DNA of 64,000 nt from Flavobacterium sp. I-STPP5a. GTDB taxonomy: Bacteria; Bacteroidota; Bacteroidia; Flavobacteriales; Flavobacteriaceae. Positions 18,507 to 27,660 of the stretch are shown here, piece by piece (within the stretch, counting starts at the first letter, position 1; every line of letters starts with the position of its first letter). Position numbers and translations under genes: made by a program. Location of the stretch: contig NZ_VHLM01000061.1 in assembly GCF_009764685.1 (NCBI RefSeq), positions 1-64,000 on the forward strand. Direction: 5' to 3'. The notes under the pieces are model-generated. The model made no database searches and was not told the origin of the DNA. It was given only the letters and a program-made list of their open reading frames with translations.

Positions 18507-19460
18507 TTATTTAAAAAAACTATCTACAAACTCCAATTTATTAAACACTTGAAGATCTTCAATGCCCTCGCCTACACCGATGTATTTCACAGGAATTTGA
18601 AACTGATCAGAAATTCCAATAACAACGCCGCCTTTTGCAGTTCCATCAAGCTTAGTAACAGCTAAACAACTCACCTCGGTAGCTGCTGTAAATTGTTTTG
18701 CTTGTTCAAATGCATTTTGCCCCGTAGATCCATCAAGAACTAATAAAACATCATGTGGTGCATCGGCAACCACTTTTTGCATCACACGCTTCACCTTAGA
18801 CAATTCATTCATCAAATTGATTTTATTGTGTAAACGTCCAGCGGTATCAATAATTACAATATCTGCTTTTTGAGCCACCGCTGATTGCAAAGTATCAAAA
18901 GCCACCGAAGCCGGATCACTTCCCATCTCTTGTCTCACAATTGGAACTCCTACACGATCAGCCCAAATTTGCAATTGATCTATCGCAGCGGCACGAAACG
19001 TATCTGCAGCACCCAAAACTACATTATATCCTTGCTTTTTGAATTGATATGCTAATTTACCAATAGTCGTAGTTTTCCCTACTCCATTTACACCTACCAC
19101 CATAATTACGTATGGTTTTTTGTCTGCTGGAACAACAAACTCAGATGACTCACCAGTATTAGTTTCAGAAAGTAAGCCAGCAATTTCTTCCCTCAAAATT
19201 TGGTTCAACTCTGAGATACCTAAATACTTATCTGATGCTACTCTTTTTTCAATTCTAGTAATGATTTTCAACGTAGTACTTACTCCCACATCAGAGGCAA
19301 CAAGAATTTCTTCTAGATTATCCAGGACTTCATCATCAACTTTAGACTTTCCTGCGACAGCCTTAGTAAGCTTTGAAAAGAAATTTGTTTTTGACTTTTC
19401 TAAACCTTTGTCTAGTATCTCTTTTTTCTCTGATGAAAATATTTTTTTAAAAAAACTCAT
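18507..19460 (-). CDS. ftsY: Signal recognition particle receptor FtsY
   Basis: 317 residues from the ATG at 19460 (MSFFKKIFSSEKK). An upstream extension of 14 residues is possible, but the family N-terminus fits the shorter form. The N domain is helical. The GTPase G domain has G-V-N-G-V-G-K-T-T-T, D-T-A-G-R (IIDTAGRLH), T-K-L-D-G and the D-T-F-R-A-A-A insert. It docks SRP-ribosome complexes to the membrane for co-translational insertion. The acidic A domain of E. coli FtsY is absent, as in many Bacteroidetes. Confidence 0.95.
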   Translation of the reverse strand: MSFFKKIFSSEKKEILDKGLEKSKTNFFSKLTKAVAGKSKVDDEVLDNLEEILVASDVGVSTTLKIITRIEKRVASDKYLGISELNQILREEIAGLLSETNTGESSEFVVPADKKPYVIMVVGVNGVGKTTTIGKLAYQFKKQGYNVVLGAADTFRAAAIDQLQIWADRVGVPIVRQEMGSDPASVAFDTLQSAVAQKADIVIIDTAGRLHNKINLMNELSKVKRVMQKVVADAPHDVLLVLDGSTGQNAFEQAKQFTAATEVSCLAVTKLDGTAKGGVVIGISDQFQIPVKYIGVGEGIEDLQVFNKLEFVDSFFK

Positions 19461-19535
19461 TGTAAGTAGGGTATAAAATGAACTATAAGTCTTAAAAAAC
19501 ACTTGGTTTTTTTTCGGGGTAAATATAGAAAATAA

Positions 19536-19565
19536 AAAAGCTACTTCCGAATGAAAGTAGCTTTT
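19536..19565 (-). terminator. Terminator after the bL28-bL33-DUF4295 operon
   Basis: AAAAGCTACTT pairs with AAGTAGCTTTT around an 8-base loop, followed on the minus strand by a T-rich run. It lies 20 bases beyond the DUF4295 stop and separates that operon from ftsY. Confidence 0.8.
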
Positions 19566-19585
19566 CTATATAGTATCTCTGTTAA

Positions 19586-19738
19586 TTATTTCTTTTTCAA
19601 GAATTCATCAACAGCCTCAGGAGTCATAATAGATTCTACGAATGTATATGCACCTGTTTTTGGAGATTTCACCATTTTGATGGCTTTTGATAATCTCTTA
19701 GAAGATGTTTGTAACGATGCTACGGTTTTCTTTGCCAT
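19586..19738 (-). CDS. DUF4295 small basic protein, ribosome-associated in Bacteroidetes
   Basis: 50 residues: MAKKTVASLQTSSKRLSKAI, then a K-S-P-K-T-G-A-Y-T-F-V-E turn, ending F-L-K-K-K. It is strongly basic and matches DUF4295, a short Bacteroidetes protein regularly encoded between rpmG and ftsY. Its context, size and charge point to a ribosomal or ribosome-bound protein. I recall a Flavobacterium ribosome structure with an extra small protein of this kind but cannot confirm it here. It is 71 bases after rpmG, same strand. Confidence 0.85.
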   Translation of the reverse strand: MAKKTVASLQTSSKRLSKAIKMVKSPKTGAYTFVESIMTPEAVDEFLKKK

Positions 19739-19809
19739 GATTCAAATGTTATTTAAATTTTAATTAGGTTTGAAACGTAAACATTTTAACCTTATAAAAT
19801 TTGTAATTA

Positions 19810-19992
19810 TTACTTAATTTCTTTGTGAACAGTTACACGCTTCAAGATTGGATTAAATTTTTTAATCTCTAATCTATCCGGAGTATTTTTTTTGTTCTTA
19901 GTAGTGATGTATCTTGAAGTACCTGCAACACCAGTTGTTTTGTGTTCTGTACATTCTAAAATTACTTGGATTCTATTACCTTTCTTTGCCAT
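19810..19992 (-). CDS. rpmG: 50S ribosomal protein bL33
   Basis: 60 residues, [17 protein letters not shown] onward, with the [10 protein letters not shown] and [12 protein letters not shown] motifs of bL33. Only one Cys is present, so this is the zinc-free form. It lies 27 bases after rpmB in the same operon. Confidence 0.97.
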   Translation of the reverse strand: MAKKGNRIQVILECTEHKTTGVAGTSRYITTKNKKNTPDRLEIKKFNPILKRVTVHKEIK

Positions 19993-20019
19993 CTTGCTAT
20001 ATATTTATTGTGGAACGGA

Positions 20020-20256
20020 TTATTTAATAAATCCTTCTGACTGAGCTTTTTTCAAAACAGCAGCAATTCCATTTTTATTAATTGTTTTTATCGTAGATGC
20101 AGCTACTCTTAGAGTAATCCATCTATCTTCTTCTGGAAGATAAAAACGCTTTTTAACTAAGTTCACAGAAAATTTTCTCTTAGTTTTGTTCATAGCGTGA
20201 GAAACGTTATTTCCTACCATCGCTCTTTTACCTGTAAGGTCACAAACTCTTGACAT
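20020..20256 (-). CDS. rpmB: 50S ribosomal protein bL28
   Basis: 78 residues: [20 protein letters not shown], then [11 protein letters not shown] and a C-terminal [13 protein letters not shown]. This is the normal bL28 pattern without the zinc Cys set. First gene of the rpmB-rpmG-DUF4295 operon. Confidence 0.97.
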   Translation of the reverse strand: MSRVCDLTGKRAMVGNNVSHAMNKTKRKFSVNLVKKRFYLPEEDRWITLRVAASTIKTINKNGIAAVLKKAQSEGFIK

Positions 20257-20292
20257 TATACTTATCTTTTATCGTTAATCAAAATCAGGGTG

Positions 20293-20323
20293 CAAAGAAA
20301 AGAAAAATAAACCTATTAACCAA
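20293..20323 (-). promoter_or_regulatory. Probable promoter of the rpmB operon
   Basis: On the minus strand a TTG (plus-strand CAA at 20321-20323) is followed after 20 bases by TTTCTTTG (plus 20293-20300), one mismatch from TAnnTTTG, 36 bases before the rpmB ATG. Confidence 0.45.
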
Positions 20324-20331
20324 CAATAATT

Positions 20332-21582
20332 TTACACAATTTTCAAAATTTCTTTATACACTAGCTCTAAACTTTTTATTACAGCCCTATCTATCACTTT
20401 TTCACGGGGTTGGCCAAAATTAAATTCCTCAACAATTATTTCACTTGGCGTAGCAATTGCTATAAAAACAGCTCCAATTTCGGCATTCGAATCTCCTTTT
20501 AGAGGTCCAGCGTTTCCAGTTGTAGCAATTGCATAATCTGTTTTCATTATGGCTTTTACACTTGAAGCCATAACAGAGACTACTTCTTTACTCACCACCG
20601 AATGAGCTTCTATGTCGTGCTTAGAAACTCCAAGTAGATCTATTTTTGCTTGTGTATCATAAGTAACCACACCACCTTTAAAATATTTTGACGCTCCAGC
20701 AACAGCAGTTAACACCTGTGCAATTTTACCACCAGTGCAACTTTCGGCTGTTGCAATTGTTTTATTGTGCTTTGTAAGTAGTGATCCCAGAACTACTTCC
20801 AGCGTTTCATCATCATCAAAACCTACAATAATATCCTTGATAATCTCAGTTACTGAATTTACATTTTCTTGAATAGCAGCTTCAAGAATTTCTTTATCAG
20901 TTCCACGTGCCGTCAATCGTAAACGGACTCTTCCCGGCGCTGGCAAGTAGGCTAATTTTATAAAAGCAGGCAATCCATTTTCCCATGCTTCAATACGCTC
21001 AGCCACTACACTTTCACCTTGTCCATATGTCAAAATAGTTTTGTGGATAATGTAAGGACGTTTATATTCTTGCACAATCTTAGGAATCAGCTGATTTTCA
21101 ACCAAATATTTCATTTCATAAGGAACTCCTGGAAGCGAAATGTAAACTGTATTTTCTTTTCTAATCCACATGCCGGGAGCCGTACCTACTTCATTATGCA
21201 ACACTATACATTTTGACGGGACTAAAGCCTGATCTTTATTTATTTGAGATGCCGGCCTATTCATAACCCGTTCAATAAGCGCTACAACATGCTTTTCAAC
21301 ATCTTGATTGACTATCAATTCATCTTCAAAGTAATCACAAAACGTTTTCTTTGTAATATCATCTTTTGTAGGCCCTAACCCTCCCGTAAGCACCACAAAA
21401 TCAACAGTATTTTGCAATCTTGACAAGGTTTGTAAAATATGGTTTTTATCATCACTTATAGATAACATTTCTATTGTTTCGATTCCAATTCTATCTAGAG
21501 CCTTAGCTATAAATCCCGAATTAGTGTCTGTAATTTGACCAATTAATATTTCGTCACCTATTGTAACTATAGTTGCTTTCAT
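20332..21582 (-). CDS. cinA: CinA-family protein (nicotinamide-nucleotide amidohydrolase type)
   Basis: 416 residues, two domains. Residues 1-170 are a MoaB/MogA-like domain ([26 protein letters not shown]). Residues about 255-410 are the PncC-type amidohydrolase with [13 protein letters not shown] and A-T-T-G-N-A-G-P. It should recycle pyridine nucleotides by deamidating NMN and may also have ADP-ribose pyrophosphatase activity. It stands alone on the minus strand. Confidence 0.92.
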   Translation of the reverse strand: MKATIVTIGDEILIGQITDTNSGFIAKALDRIGIETIEMLSISDDKNHILQTLSRLQNTVDFVVLTGGLGPTKDDITKKTFCDYFEDELIVNQDVEKHVVALIERVMNRPASQINKDQALVPSKCIVLHNEVGTAPGMWIRKENTVYISLPGVPYEMKYLVENQLIPKIVQEYKRPYIIHKTILTYGQGESVVAERIEAWENGLPAFIKLAYLPAPGRVRLRLTARGTDKEILEAAIQENVNSVTEIIKDIIVGFDDDETLEVVLGSLLTKHNKTIATAESCTGGKIAQVLTAVAGASKYFKGGVVTYDTQAKIDLLGVSKHDIEAHSVVSKEVVSVMASSVKAIMKTDYAIATTGNAGPLKGDSNAEIGAVFIAIATPSEIIVEEFNFGQPREKVIDRAVIKSLELVYKEILKIV

Positions 21583-21690
21583 TAGTAAATTTTTATTATT
21601 TAATTATCGTATTGGATTTTAAGAACCAATAACTATTTATCATCTTATTGTTCCAAAATAAAAATACAACTTTACAGATATTGTTTATAA

Positions 21691-21720
21691 AAAAAGTGAC
21701 CCGAAAAGGTCACTTTTTTT
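21691..21720 (-). terminator. Terminator after the Hpt gene
   Basis: AAAAAGTGACC pairs with GGTCACTTTTT around CGAAAA-type loop bases, 12 bases beyond the Hpt stop. A and T runs on both sides. Confidence 0.85.
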
Positions 21721-21731
21721 ATAATAATATT

Positions 21732-22076
21732 TTATACATCAAAATCTTTTTTAATTTCTTTCACCGCATCATTGACTTGGTTTTTAACACTTTTAAAAGT
21801 CTCTTTTATATCCTTCTTTTTTCCTTCGGCTTTTGTCCAAGCTTCAATTTGTAAAATTTCTTCAAAAGCAACATTCATCCCCATTAAATCCAGAGTTGGC
21901 TTTATCTTGTGTGCATATGCATAAGCATGCTTGTGATCTTTCTTCTTTATTCCTTCTTTAATTTGTAGTAAATCCTCAGGAACCTCTGTAACAAACAAAG
22001 TCAATATTTCATTGACAAATTCTGGGTCATTATCTGAAAGTGCGTACACTTTTGATAGGTTGTAATGTATAGCCAT
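21732..22076 (-). CDS. Hpt-domain phosphotransfer protein
   Basis: 114 residues, essentially a single histidine phosphotransfer helix bundle. The phospho-acceptor is His56 in Y-A-Y-A-H-K-I-K-P-T, which fits the A-H-x-L-K-x pattern of Hpt domains. It would shuttle phosphate between a hybrid kinase and a response regulator encoded elsewhere. The start codon overlaps the stop of the FAH-family gene by one base (TAATG), so the two are translationally coupled. The functional link between them is unclear. Confidence 0.85.
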   Translation of the reverse strand: MAIHYNLSKVYALSDNDPEFVNEILTLFVTEVPEDLLQIKEGIKKKDHKHAYAYAHKIKPTLDLMGMNVAFEEILQIEAWTKAEGKKKDIKETFKSVKNQVNDAVKEIKKDFDV

Positions 22077-22687
22077 TATTTTACTTGTATTCTAAATAGT
22101 TGTTGTCCTTCTAAAAATCCCTCTAAAACGTCATCTTGATTTACAGCCGCTACTCCTTCTGGAGTTCCTGTAAAAATTACGTCGCCAATTTTAAGCGTAA
22201 AAAACTGCGAAACGTAAGACACCAATTCATCAATCTTCCAAAGCATCAAGCTTGAATCTCCTTTTTGAACTGAATTTCCATTTTTAAGAAGTTCAAATGT
22301 AATATTTTCTAATGAAGAAAATTGACTTTTAGGTAAAAAATCCCCTAAAACAGCTGAACCATCAAACGCCTTTGCTTTTTCCCATGGCAATCCTTTTGAC
22401 TTTAATTTCTCTTGCAAATCACGTGCTGTAAAATCAATTCCTACACTTATTTCATCATAGTATTTATGAGCAAACTTAGGTTCAATGTATTTACCAACCT
22501 TACTAATTTTAACAATCAACTCGATTTCATGATGCACATCATTTGAAAATTCAGGAATAACAAAAGGATGTTGTTTTAATAAAATAGCCGAGTCTGGTTT
22601 TAAAAAAACAACAGGCTCAGATGGCTTTTCATTATGCAACTCTGCGATATGATTGGTATAATTTCTACCGATACAGATTATTTTCAT
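22076..22687 (-). CDS. Fumarylacetoacetate hydrolase-family protein
   Basis: 203 residues, the single-domain form. It carries MKIICIGRNYTNHIAELHNE at the start, metal-binding Glu residues in V-H-H-E-I-E-L, and G-I-D-F-T-A-R-D-L and F-T-G-T-P-E-G-V motifs. Members hydrolyse C-C bonds of acylpyruvates or decarboxylate oxaloacetate. The specific substrate cannot be read from the sequence. Operon with the Hpt gene. Confidence 0.88.
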   Translation of the reverse strand: MKIICIGRNYTNHIAELHNEKPSEPVVFLKPDSAILLKQHPFVIPEFSNDVHHEIELIVKISKVGKYIEPKFAHKYYDEISVGIDFTARDLQEKLKSKGLPWEKAKAFDGSAVLGDFLPKSQFSSLENITFELLKNGNSVQKGDSSLMLWKIDELVSYVSQFFTLKIGDVIFTGTPEGVAAVNQDDVLEGFLEGQQLFRIQVK

Positions 22688-22726
22688 TTCTTAATTAAAA
22701 AATTTAATGATTGAAAGATTCAAAAA

Positions 22727-23503
22727 TTAGCTTAATTTATTATTCAGTTTTCGAAGTTTAATCGCCGTTAAAACTTTCTTGGTATACAAAGGAAAGTCAG
22801 CATTTTGAATCCAACTAAAATAGCCTGGCTCTGCTTCTAACACCTTTTCTACTTTGACACCTTTATGTTTTCCAAAGGTAAAAATCTCTTCATTATCCTT
22901 GTCAAATGCTATCATTCCTGCAAAATCAGCAATTTTCTTGCGAGTTGTAAATTCAGATAACGATTTCATATCATTTTCCAATTCTGGATAACGGTCTAAT
23001 TGCGCTTTTAAAATCTCATAGGTAGCCATGGTATCTGCTTCAGCTGAATGGGCATTTTCAAGATTTTTACCACAATAAAACTTCAATGCAGCACTTAGAG
23101 TACGCTCTTCCATTTTATGAAAAACAGTTTGAACATCAACTGAAACTCTATTTTTCATGTCAAAATCTACTCCTGCACGAAGTAATTCTTCGGCTAATAA
23201 AGGAATATCAAAACGATCCGAATTAAATCCAGCTAAATCACTGTCTTTTATCATATTATACACCTGCGTTGCCAGTTCTTTAAAAGTTGGCTCATTAGCT
23301 ACTTTTTCATCAGTAATTCCGTGAACCGCTGTAGTTTGTGCCGGAATAGGAATAGTAGGATTTACCAACCACGTTTTGCTTTCCTTGTTCCCGTTGGGAA
23401 AAACTTTGAATATTGAAATTTCTACAATTCGGTCTTTTCCAATATCAATTCCAGTAGTTTCAAGATCGAAAAAGCAAATTGGCTTATTGAGTTTTAGTTC
23501 CAT
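22727..23503 (-). CDS. DEDDh 3'-5' exonuclease, DnaQ-like
   Basis: 258 residues from ATG 23503. A longer reading frame runs 16 residues upstream, but the promoter box at 23523-23530 lies inside it. ExoI is F-F-D-L-E-T-T-G (Asp13, Glu15), ExoII is G-F-N-S-D-R-F-D, and ExoIII has the A-H-S-A-E-A-D pattern with His and Asp, so the active site is complete and of the DEDDh kind. A C-terminal extension (I-F-T-F-G-K-H-K-G, then YFSWIQNADFP) is a small DUF3820-like module seen in Bacteroidetes exonucleases. Role: nucleic-acid trimming or repair. Confidence 0.88.
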   Translation of the reverse strand: MELKLNKPICFFDLETTGIDIGKDRIVEISIFKVFPNGNKESKTWLVNPTIPIPAQTTAVHGITDEKVANEPTFKELATQVYNMIKDSDLAGFNSDRFDIPLLAEELLRAGVDFDMKNRVSVDVQTVFHKMEERTLSAALKFYCGKNLENAHSAEADTMATYEILKAQLDRYPELENDMKSLSEFTTRKKIADFAGMIAFDKDNEEIFTFGKHKGVKVEKVLEAEPGYFSWIQNADFPLYTKKVLTAIKLRKLNNKLS

Positions 23504-23522
23504 TTTTTGTTTTTGAATGTGG

Positions 23523-23551
23523 CAAATATAAAAATTTGGAGTTAATTCCAA
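23523..23551 (-). promoter_or_regulatory. Promoter of the exonuclease gene
   Basis: On the minus strand TTG (plus 23549-23551), 18 bases, then TATATTTG (plus 23523-23530), a full Bacteroidetes -33/-7 pair ending 19 bases before the ATG at 23503. Confidence 0.75.
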
Positions 23552-23587
23552 AGCTAAACAATGACTAATAAAAGCAGAATAAAAAAT

Positions 23588-23624
23588 AAAACCCCTGATA
23601 GACTTTTATATCAATCAGGGGTTT
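23588..23624 (-). terminator. Terminator after the E2 gene
   Basis: AAACCCCTGAT and ATCAGGGGTTT form an 11-base stem, 20 bases beyond the dihydrolipoamide acyltransferase stop. Confidence 0.75.
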
Positions 23625-23643
23625 CAATTATGATTTAAGTAAT

Positions 23644-24951
23644 TTAAACAGCTCTATCAGCATCAAAAGCCTCTAAATATTCAGCTACACGTTTTACAAA
23701 ACTACCTCCTAATGCACCATCAACTACTCTATGATCATAGCTGTGTGATAAGAACATTTTTTGACGAATTCCTATAAAGTCTCCTTCAGGGGTTTCAATA
23801 ACAGCAGGTACTTTACGAATAGCTCCAAGGGCAAGAATACCTACTTGTGGCTGGTTTATAATTGGTGTACCAAAAACACTTCCAAAAGTCCCTACATTCG
23901 TAACTGTATAGGTACCACCTTGAGTATCATCTGGTTTTAATTTACCCATTTTTGCACGGTTCCCTAAATCGTTTACCGCTTTTGCCATTCCTACTAAATT
24001 TAACTGATCAGCATTTTTAATGACCGGAACAATCAAGTTACCGTTTGGTAAGGCAGCAGCCATTCCTAAGTTTATATTCTTTTTCTTGATGATGTAATCG
24101 CCATCAACAGAAATATTCATACCTGGAAAATCTTTTAAAGCTTTGGCTACAGCCTCCATAAATATAGGAGTATAAGTAAGCTTTTCACCCTCGCGTTTTT
24201 CAAATACGTTTTTATTTTTCTCTCTCCATTTTACAATATTCGTAACATCAACCTCTATAAAAGATTGTACATGCGCTGATGTTTGAACTGAAGCTACCAT
24301 ATAACCCGAAATCAACTTTCGCATACGATCCATTTCAATAACTTCATCACCACCGTTTACAGAAACTGGTACCGCTTTTTGAGCTACAGGCGCAGCAGCA
24401 GGAATAACTTTTTCTACAACTGGAGCCGGTGCAGCAACTACTGACTGGTTGCCTCTACTTTTCACATACTCAAGGATATCATTTTTAGTAACTCTACCCT
24501 CTTTCCCTGTACCAGCAATAGATTCAAGTTCTGTAAGTGAAACACCTTCTTCTTTTGCAATATTTTTAACAAGCGGCGATAAGAATTTTTCTGAATTAGA
24601 AAAATCTACTGGCGCAGCAATGGTATTTTTTACAGTCTCAACTTCTTTTTCAATTGAAGTAGCCGCCACAGGTGTAACAACTGCCGCTTCAGTACTTACA
24701 CCATCAGTACCTTCTGTTTCAATGATGGCAATGGTTTGACCTACTTGTACCAAATCATCTTTTCCAAAAAGTTGCTCTACAAGAACTCCCGAAACCTCAC
24801 TTGGCACCTCACTATCTACTTTATCAGTAGCAATCTCTAGTACCGCTTCATCAGCTTCAATCTTGTCCCCAACTTCTTTTAACCAGTTGGTAATAGTTGC
24901 TTCTGCAACGCTTTCTCCCATTTTTGGAAGTTTTAATTCATATCTTGCCAT
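23644..24951 (-). CDS. Dihydrolipoamide acyltransferase (E2 of a 2-oxoacid dehydrogenase)
   Basis: 435 residues. One lipoyl domain, about 1-78, with lipoyl Lys44 in A-T-D-K-V-D-S; an Ala/Pro/Val linker; a peripheral-subunit-binding domain about 137-175 (FLSPLVKNIAKEEGVSLTEL, then G-T-G-K-E-G-R-V-T); and a catalytic domain ending with S-H-S-Y-D-H-R-V-V-D-G, the His/Asp active site. A single lipoyl domain and the L-P-K-M-G-E-S-V-A-E-A start favour the branched-chain or general 2-oxoacid type over classical pyruvate E2. No E1 or E3 gene is adjacent. A -7 box TATATTTG (plus 25007-25014) precedes it by 56 bases. Confidence 0.9.
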   Translation of the reverse strand: MARYELKLPKMGESVAEATITNWLKEVGDKIEADEAVLEIATDKVDSEVPSEVSGVLVEQLFGKDDLVQVGQTIAIIETEGTDGVSTEAAVVTPVAATSIEKEVETVKNTIAAPVDFSNSEKFLSPLVKNIAKEEGVSLTELESIAGTGKEGRVTKNDILEYVKSRGNQSVVAAPAPVVEKVIPAAAPVAQKAVPVSVNGGDEVIEMDRMRKLISGYMVASVQTSAHVQSFIEVDVTNIVKWREKNKNVFEKREGEKLTYTPIFMEAVAKALKDFPGMNISVDGDYIIKKKNINLGMAAALPNGNLIVPVIKNADQLNLVGMAKAVNDLGNRAKMGKLKPDDTQGGTYTVTNVGTFGSVFGTPIINQPQVGILALGAIRKVPAVIETPEGDFIGIRQKMFLSHSYDHRVVDGALGGSFVKRVAEYLEAFDADRAV

Positions 24952-25035
24952 ATTATTAACCTAAAAGGTGATATTGATTTTCAGTTTGCGAAATTACTAA
25001 ATATTTCAAATATAAATTACATTAAATATAATTTT

Positions 25036-26247
25036 TTACGTCATTTTAACCACTTCGCCACGTGATGTACTATTATTACTTCCTATTAAAAAATCGGTAG
25101 CTTTTGGCTTAATTTTAAAAGTTATTCGTTGGTTAAACCCCTCTTTCTTTGAAGATTCCTGAATGGAGATACAGTCCTTAAAAGATATAAATTCATTGTC
25201 AAGAATGATTTCAACATTAGTTTCCTCTTTCACTATTGACGAAAGTAGCATTTTTTCTGTTTTTAAATCATGAAATTTTACTTTTTTTTGTAACGAGCTT
25301 TCCATTTTTTGAAGTAAACTTTGATCATTGGAAAACAAAATATATTTAGGAGAAATTGTTTCTTTTGTTTTCTGAAACAAGGAATTACCTTGTAAAGTCT
25401 TGTATGCGGTAAAAACAGAGACACCAATTTTCATAAAAATAGCAAACAACCACTCTTTTATTCGAAAAATAGATTTTGTATTACTAAAATGCTTGTTATA
25501 AAAAAAATGCATCGCCTCTGAAAATCGCCTCATGTACAAGCCATCTTTATAAGTACTTTCTCCTTTGTAATGAATGATAGTAGTTGCACCAAAGTAATAA
25601 TTGTTATATCCCGCTTTTAGTGCCATGTAAGACAAATCAATATCATCAGAATACATGAAACAAGCTTCGTCAAATCCTCCTAATTCTAAATACAACTTTC
25701 GTTTTAAAAGCATAAAAGCACCCACTAAAACATCCACTTTCCCAGTTTGCTCTTCCTGTAAATGGTTTGCATAGTACTTGCCTAAGATTTTAGATTTAGG
25801 GAAAAGTTTATACAGACCCGCAATCTTTGTAAAAGCCACAAATGGAGTTGGAACACCGCGCTTACTCTCCGGAAGAAAACCACCAGCACCATCAATAAGC
25901 TTACAACCTACAATCCCTAAATGATCTTTTTGATTAGCAAATTCTAGAATTTTTAAAAAAGTATCTTCAGCCACAACCGTGTCTGGATTTAGAATACAGA
26001 CATACTCTCCTGAAGCATGGTCGACACCTACATTATTCCCTTTTGGAAAACCTACATTCGATTTGTTTTGAATTAACTTCACCGTTGGAAATCGTTGCAA
26101 CACCATTGCACAACTATCATCGACAGAATTATTATCAACCACAATTATCTCTGCGTCAATACCTTCAATTGCTTTTTGAACACTGATTAAACAAAGCTCT
26201 AGAAAGTACCGAACATTGTAATTAAGAATAATAACCGATAGTAACAT
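25036..26247 (-). CDS. Glycosyltransferase family 2 (rhamnosyltransferase-like)
   Basis: 403 residues from ATG 26247 (MLLSVIILNYNVRYFLELCL), the family N-terminus. An 18-residue upstream extension is unlikely. GT-A motifs: V-V-D-N-N-S-V-D-D and L-N-P-D-T in the nucleotide-sugar and metal site, then G-A-F-M-L-L-K-R and M-Y-S-D-D-I-D-L-S. A hydrophobic region about 270-290 may anchor it to the membrane. The C-terminal 110 residues are an extra, unassigned segment. Likely role: surface polysaccharide or lipopolysaccharide synthesis. Confidence 0.88.
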   Translation of the reverse strand: MLLSVIILNYNVRYFLELCLISVQKAIEGIDAEIIVVDNNSVDDSCAMVLQRFPTVKLIQNKSNVGFPKGNNVGVDHASGEYVCILNPDTVVAEDTFLKILEFANQKDHLGIVGCKLIDGAGGFLPESKRGVPTPFVAFTKIAGLYKLFPKSKILGKYYANHLQEEQTGKVDVLVGAFMLLKRKLYLELGGFDEACFMYSDDIDLSYMALKAGYNNYYFGATTIIHYKGESTYKDGLYMRRFSEAMHFFYNKHFSNTKSIFRIKEWLFAIFMKIGVSVFTAYKTLQGNSLFQKTKETISPKYILFSNDQSLLQKMESSLQKKVKFHDLKTEKMLLSSIVKEETNVEIILDNEFISFKDCISIQESSKKEGFNQRITFKIKPKATDFLIGSNNSTSRGEVVKMT

Positions 26248-26251
26248 GTGA

Positions 26252-26259
26252 CAAATGTA
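26252..26259 (-). promoter_or_regulatory. -7 box four bases from the glycosyltransferase ATG
   Basis: TACATTTG on the minus strand. Its last G is four bases before the ATG at 26247, so transcription would start at or next to the start codon and give a leaderless message. No TTG at the expected -33 distance was found. Confidence 0.45.
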
Positions 26260-26377
26260 CAGAGAAAAACAAATAATAGAAACTTGAATAATATTTATCA
26301 ATATTGCTTAAATAAAATTTGACAACAAAAAACAAATTTTGTGTAACAAAAACCATTAACTCTCCACTAACGTAATT

Positions 26378-26881
26378 ATGAGTGAAAACCTAGAACAGAC
26401 TTTTGTGCAACTTTTGCAAGAAAACCAAAATATAATCCACAAGATTTGTAGATTGTATACCAATGGTGATGATGCACACAAAGATTTGTTTCAAGAAATT
26501 ACGATTCAATTATGGAAAGCTTTCCCTAAGTTTAGAGGAGAGAGCAAATTTTCTACTTGGGCTTATCGCGTAGCCTTAAATACAGCCATCACCCTATATC
26601 GTAAAACAAAACGTTCTATCAGTACTGTAGAGTTTGAAGGCAGGCAACATTTTCTTAATGATGTAGAATATGACTATGAAGAGGAAGAACAATTAAAATT
26701 AATGTACAAAGCGGTTTATCAATTGAATGATATTGAAAAAGCATTAATCTTCATGTATCTTGAAGACAAAGACTACCAAGAAATATCCGAAACATTGGGA
26801 ATTAGCGAAGTTAACGCAAGAGTAAAAATGAATAGAATAAAAGGGAAATTAAAAAAAATATTAAATCCATTAGAAGCATGA
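26378..26881 (+). CDS. ECF-type RNA polymerase sigma factor
   Basis: 167 residues. Region 2 (DLFQEITIQLWKAFPKFRGE, then FSTWAYRVALNTAITLYRK) and region 4 (LNDIEKALIFMYLEDKDYQE, then LGISEVNARVKMNRIK) are both clear. It belongs to a sigma group distinct from the SusC-linked one at 2.2 kb. The next gene overlaps it by four bases (ATGA) and encodes a membrane protein that may restrain it. Confidence 0.92.
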   Translation: MSENLEQTFVQLLQENQNIIHKICRLYTNGDDAHKDLFQEITIQLWKAFPKFRGESKFSTWAYRVALNTAITLYRKTKRSISTVEFEGRQHFLNDVEYDYEEEEQLKLMYKAVYQLNDIEKALIFMYLEDKDYQEISETLGISEVNARVKMNRIKGKLKKILNPLEA

Positions 26882-27489
26882 AAGAACTGGATTTACTCAA
26901 AAAGGACTGGCAAAAAGAAGGAAATACTTTTGAACAAGTCTCTACAAACGACATTTATGTGATGATTCACAAAAAATCATCTTCATTAGTGAAGTGGATA
27001 CTAATTGTTAGCATTTTAGAATTTTTAATTTTAAATGGGATATCTATTTTCATCAGTAGCAAAGAATATGATGCTTTTGTAATTGCTCACCCCATAATAA
27101 AAACCCTAGAACTCATTAATTACGTTGTGATTTTTGGTTTTATAATCCTGTTTTACAAAAATTACAAATCTATTTCAACCTTAAATTCGGCCAAAGATTT
27201 AATTAAAAAGATATTAAAAACAAGAAAAGTAGTTACGTACTACATTTTTTGGAATATCATTTTTGGTGGATTAACAGGCACTTATATTGGTTTACAAGCT
27301 TTTAACGAAGGCTATAAAGATGGATCAAATACAAAAGTTGACATTTTAGACCCTTCAAGTATTATTGCAACACTGGTTTTTGGTTTATTTTTTATGGGTC
27401 TTATTTGGTGCTTTTACAAGTTAGTTTATGGCACTTTCTTATCCAGATTAAGCAAAAATTACAGCGAATTAAAAAAAATTGACTTGTAA
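26878..27489 (+). CDS. Four-helix membrane protein coupled to the sigma factor, possible anti-sigma
   Basis: 203 residues, no recognised domain. The soluble N-terminus (MKELDLLKKDWQKEG, about 35 residues) is followed by four membrane helices at about 38-58, 74-95, 118-140 and 155-178. The ATGA overlap with the sigma gene shows translational coupling, and such pairs are usually sigma and anti-sigma. The N-terminal cytosolic part would be the sigma-binding segment. No zinc-type His/Cys motif is present. Confidence 0.7.
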   Translation: MKELDLLKKDWQKEGNTFEQVSTNDIYVMIHKKSSSLVKWILIVSILEFLILNGISIFISSKEYDAFVIAHPIIKTLELINYVVIFGFIILFYKNYKSISTLNSAKDLIKKILKTRKVVTYYIFWNIIFGGLTGTYIGLQAFNEGYKDGSNTKVDILDPSSIIATLVFGLFFMGLIWCFYKLVYGTFLSRLSKNYSELKKIDL

Positions 27490-27609
27490 AAAAATCAAAT
27501 TAGTATCTAAAATTATCACCTTTAAAATAAATTAGAAATAATCCAAGCAAATTTCACTTGCTTCAACTTCAACTAAACAATTATTTATAAAACAATACAT
27601 ACACAACTA

Positions 27610-27640
27610 TTGTTTGTATTTTTGTAATGGACTATATTTG
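27610..27640 (+). promoter_or_regulatory. Promoter of the thrS operon
   Basis: TTG at 27610-27612, 20 bases, then TATATTTG at 27633-27640, a full Bacteroidetes promoter ending 20 bases before the thrS ATG. The short leader leaves no room for a T-box or a long thrS operator. Confidence 0.8.
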
Positions 27641-27660
27641 CATTCTTAAAATAACAAACA

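Noticed and set aside
21732..22687. Hpt and FAH-family genes as a signalling-metabolic system
   Set aside because: The one-base overlap shows co-translation only. No kinase or receiver is nearby, so no joint function is claimed.
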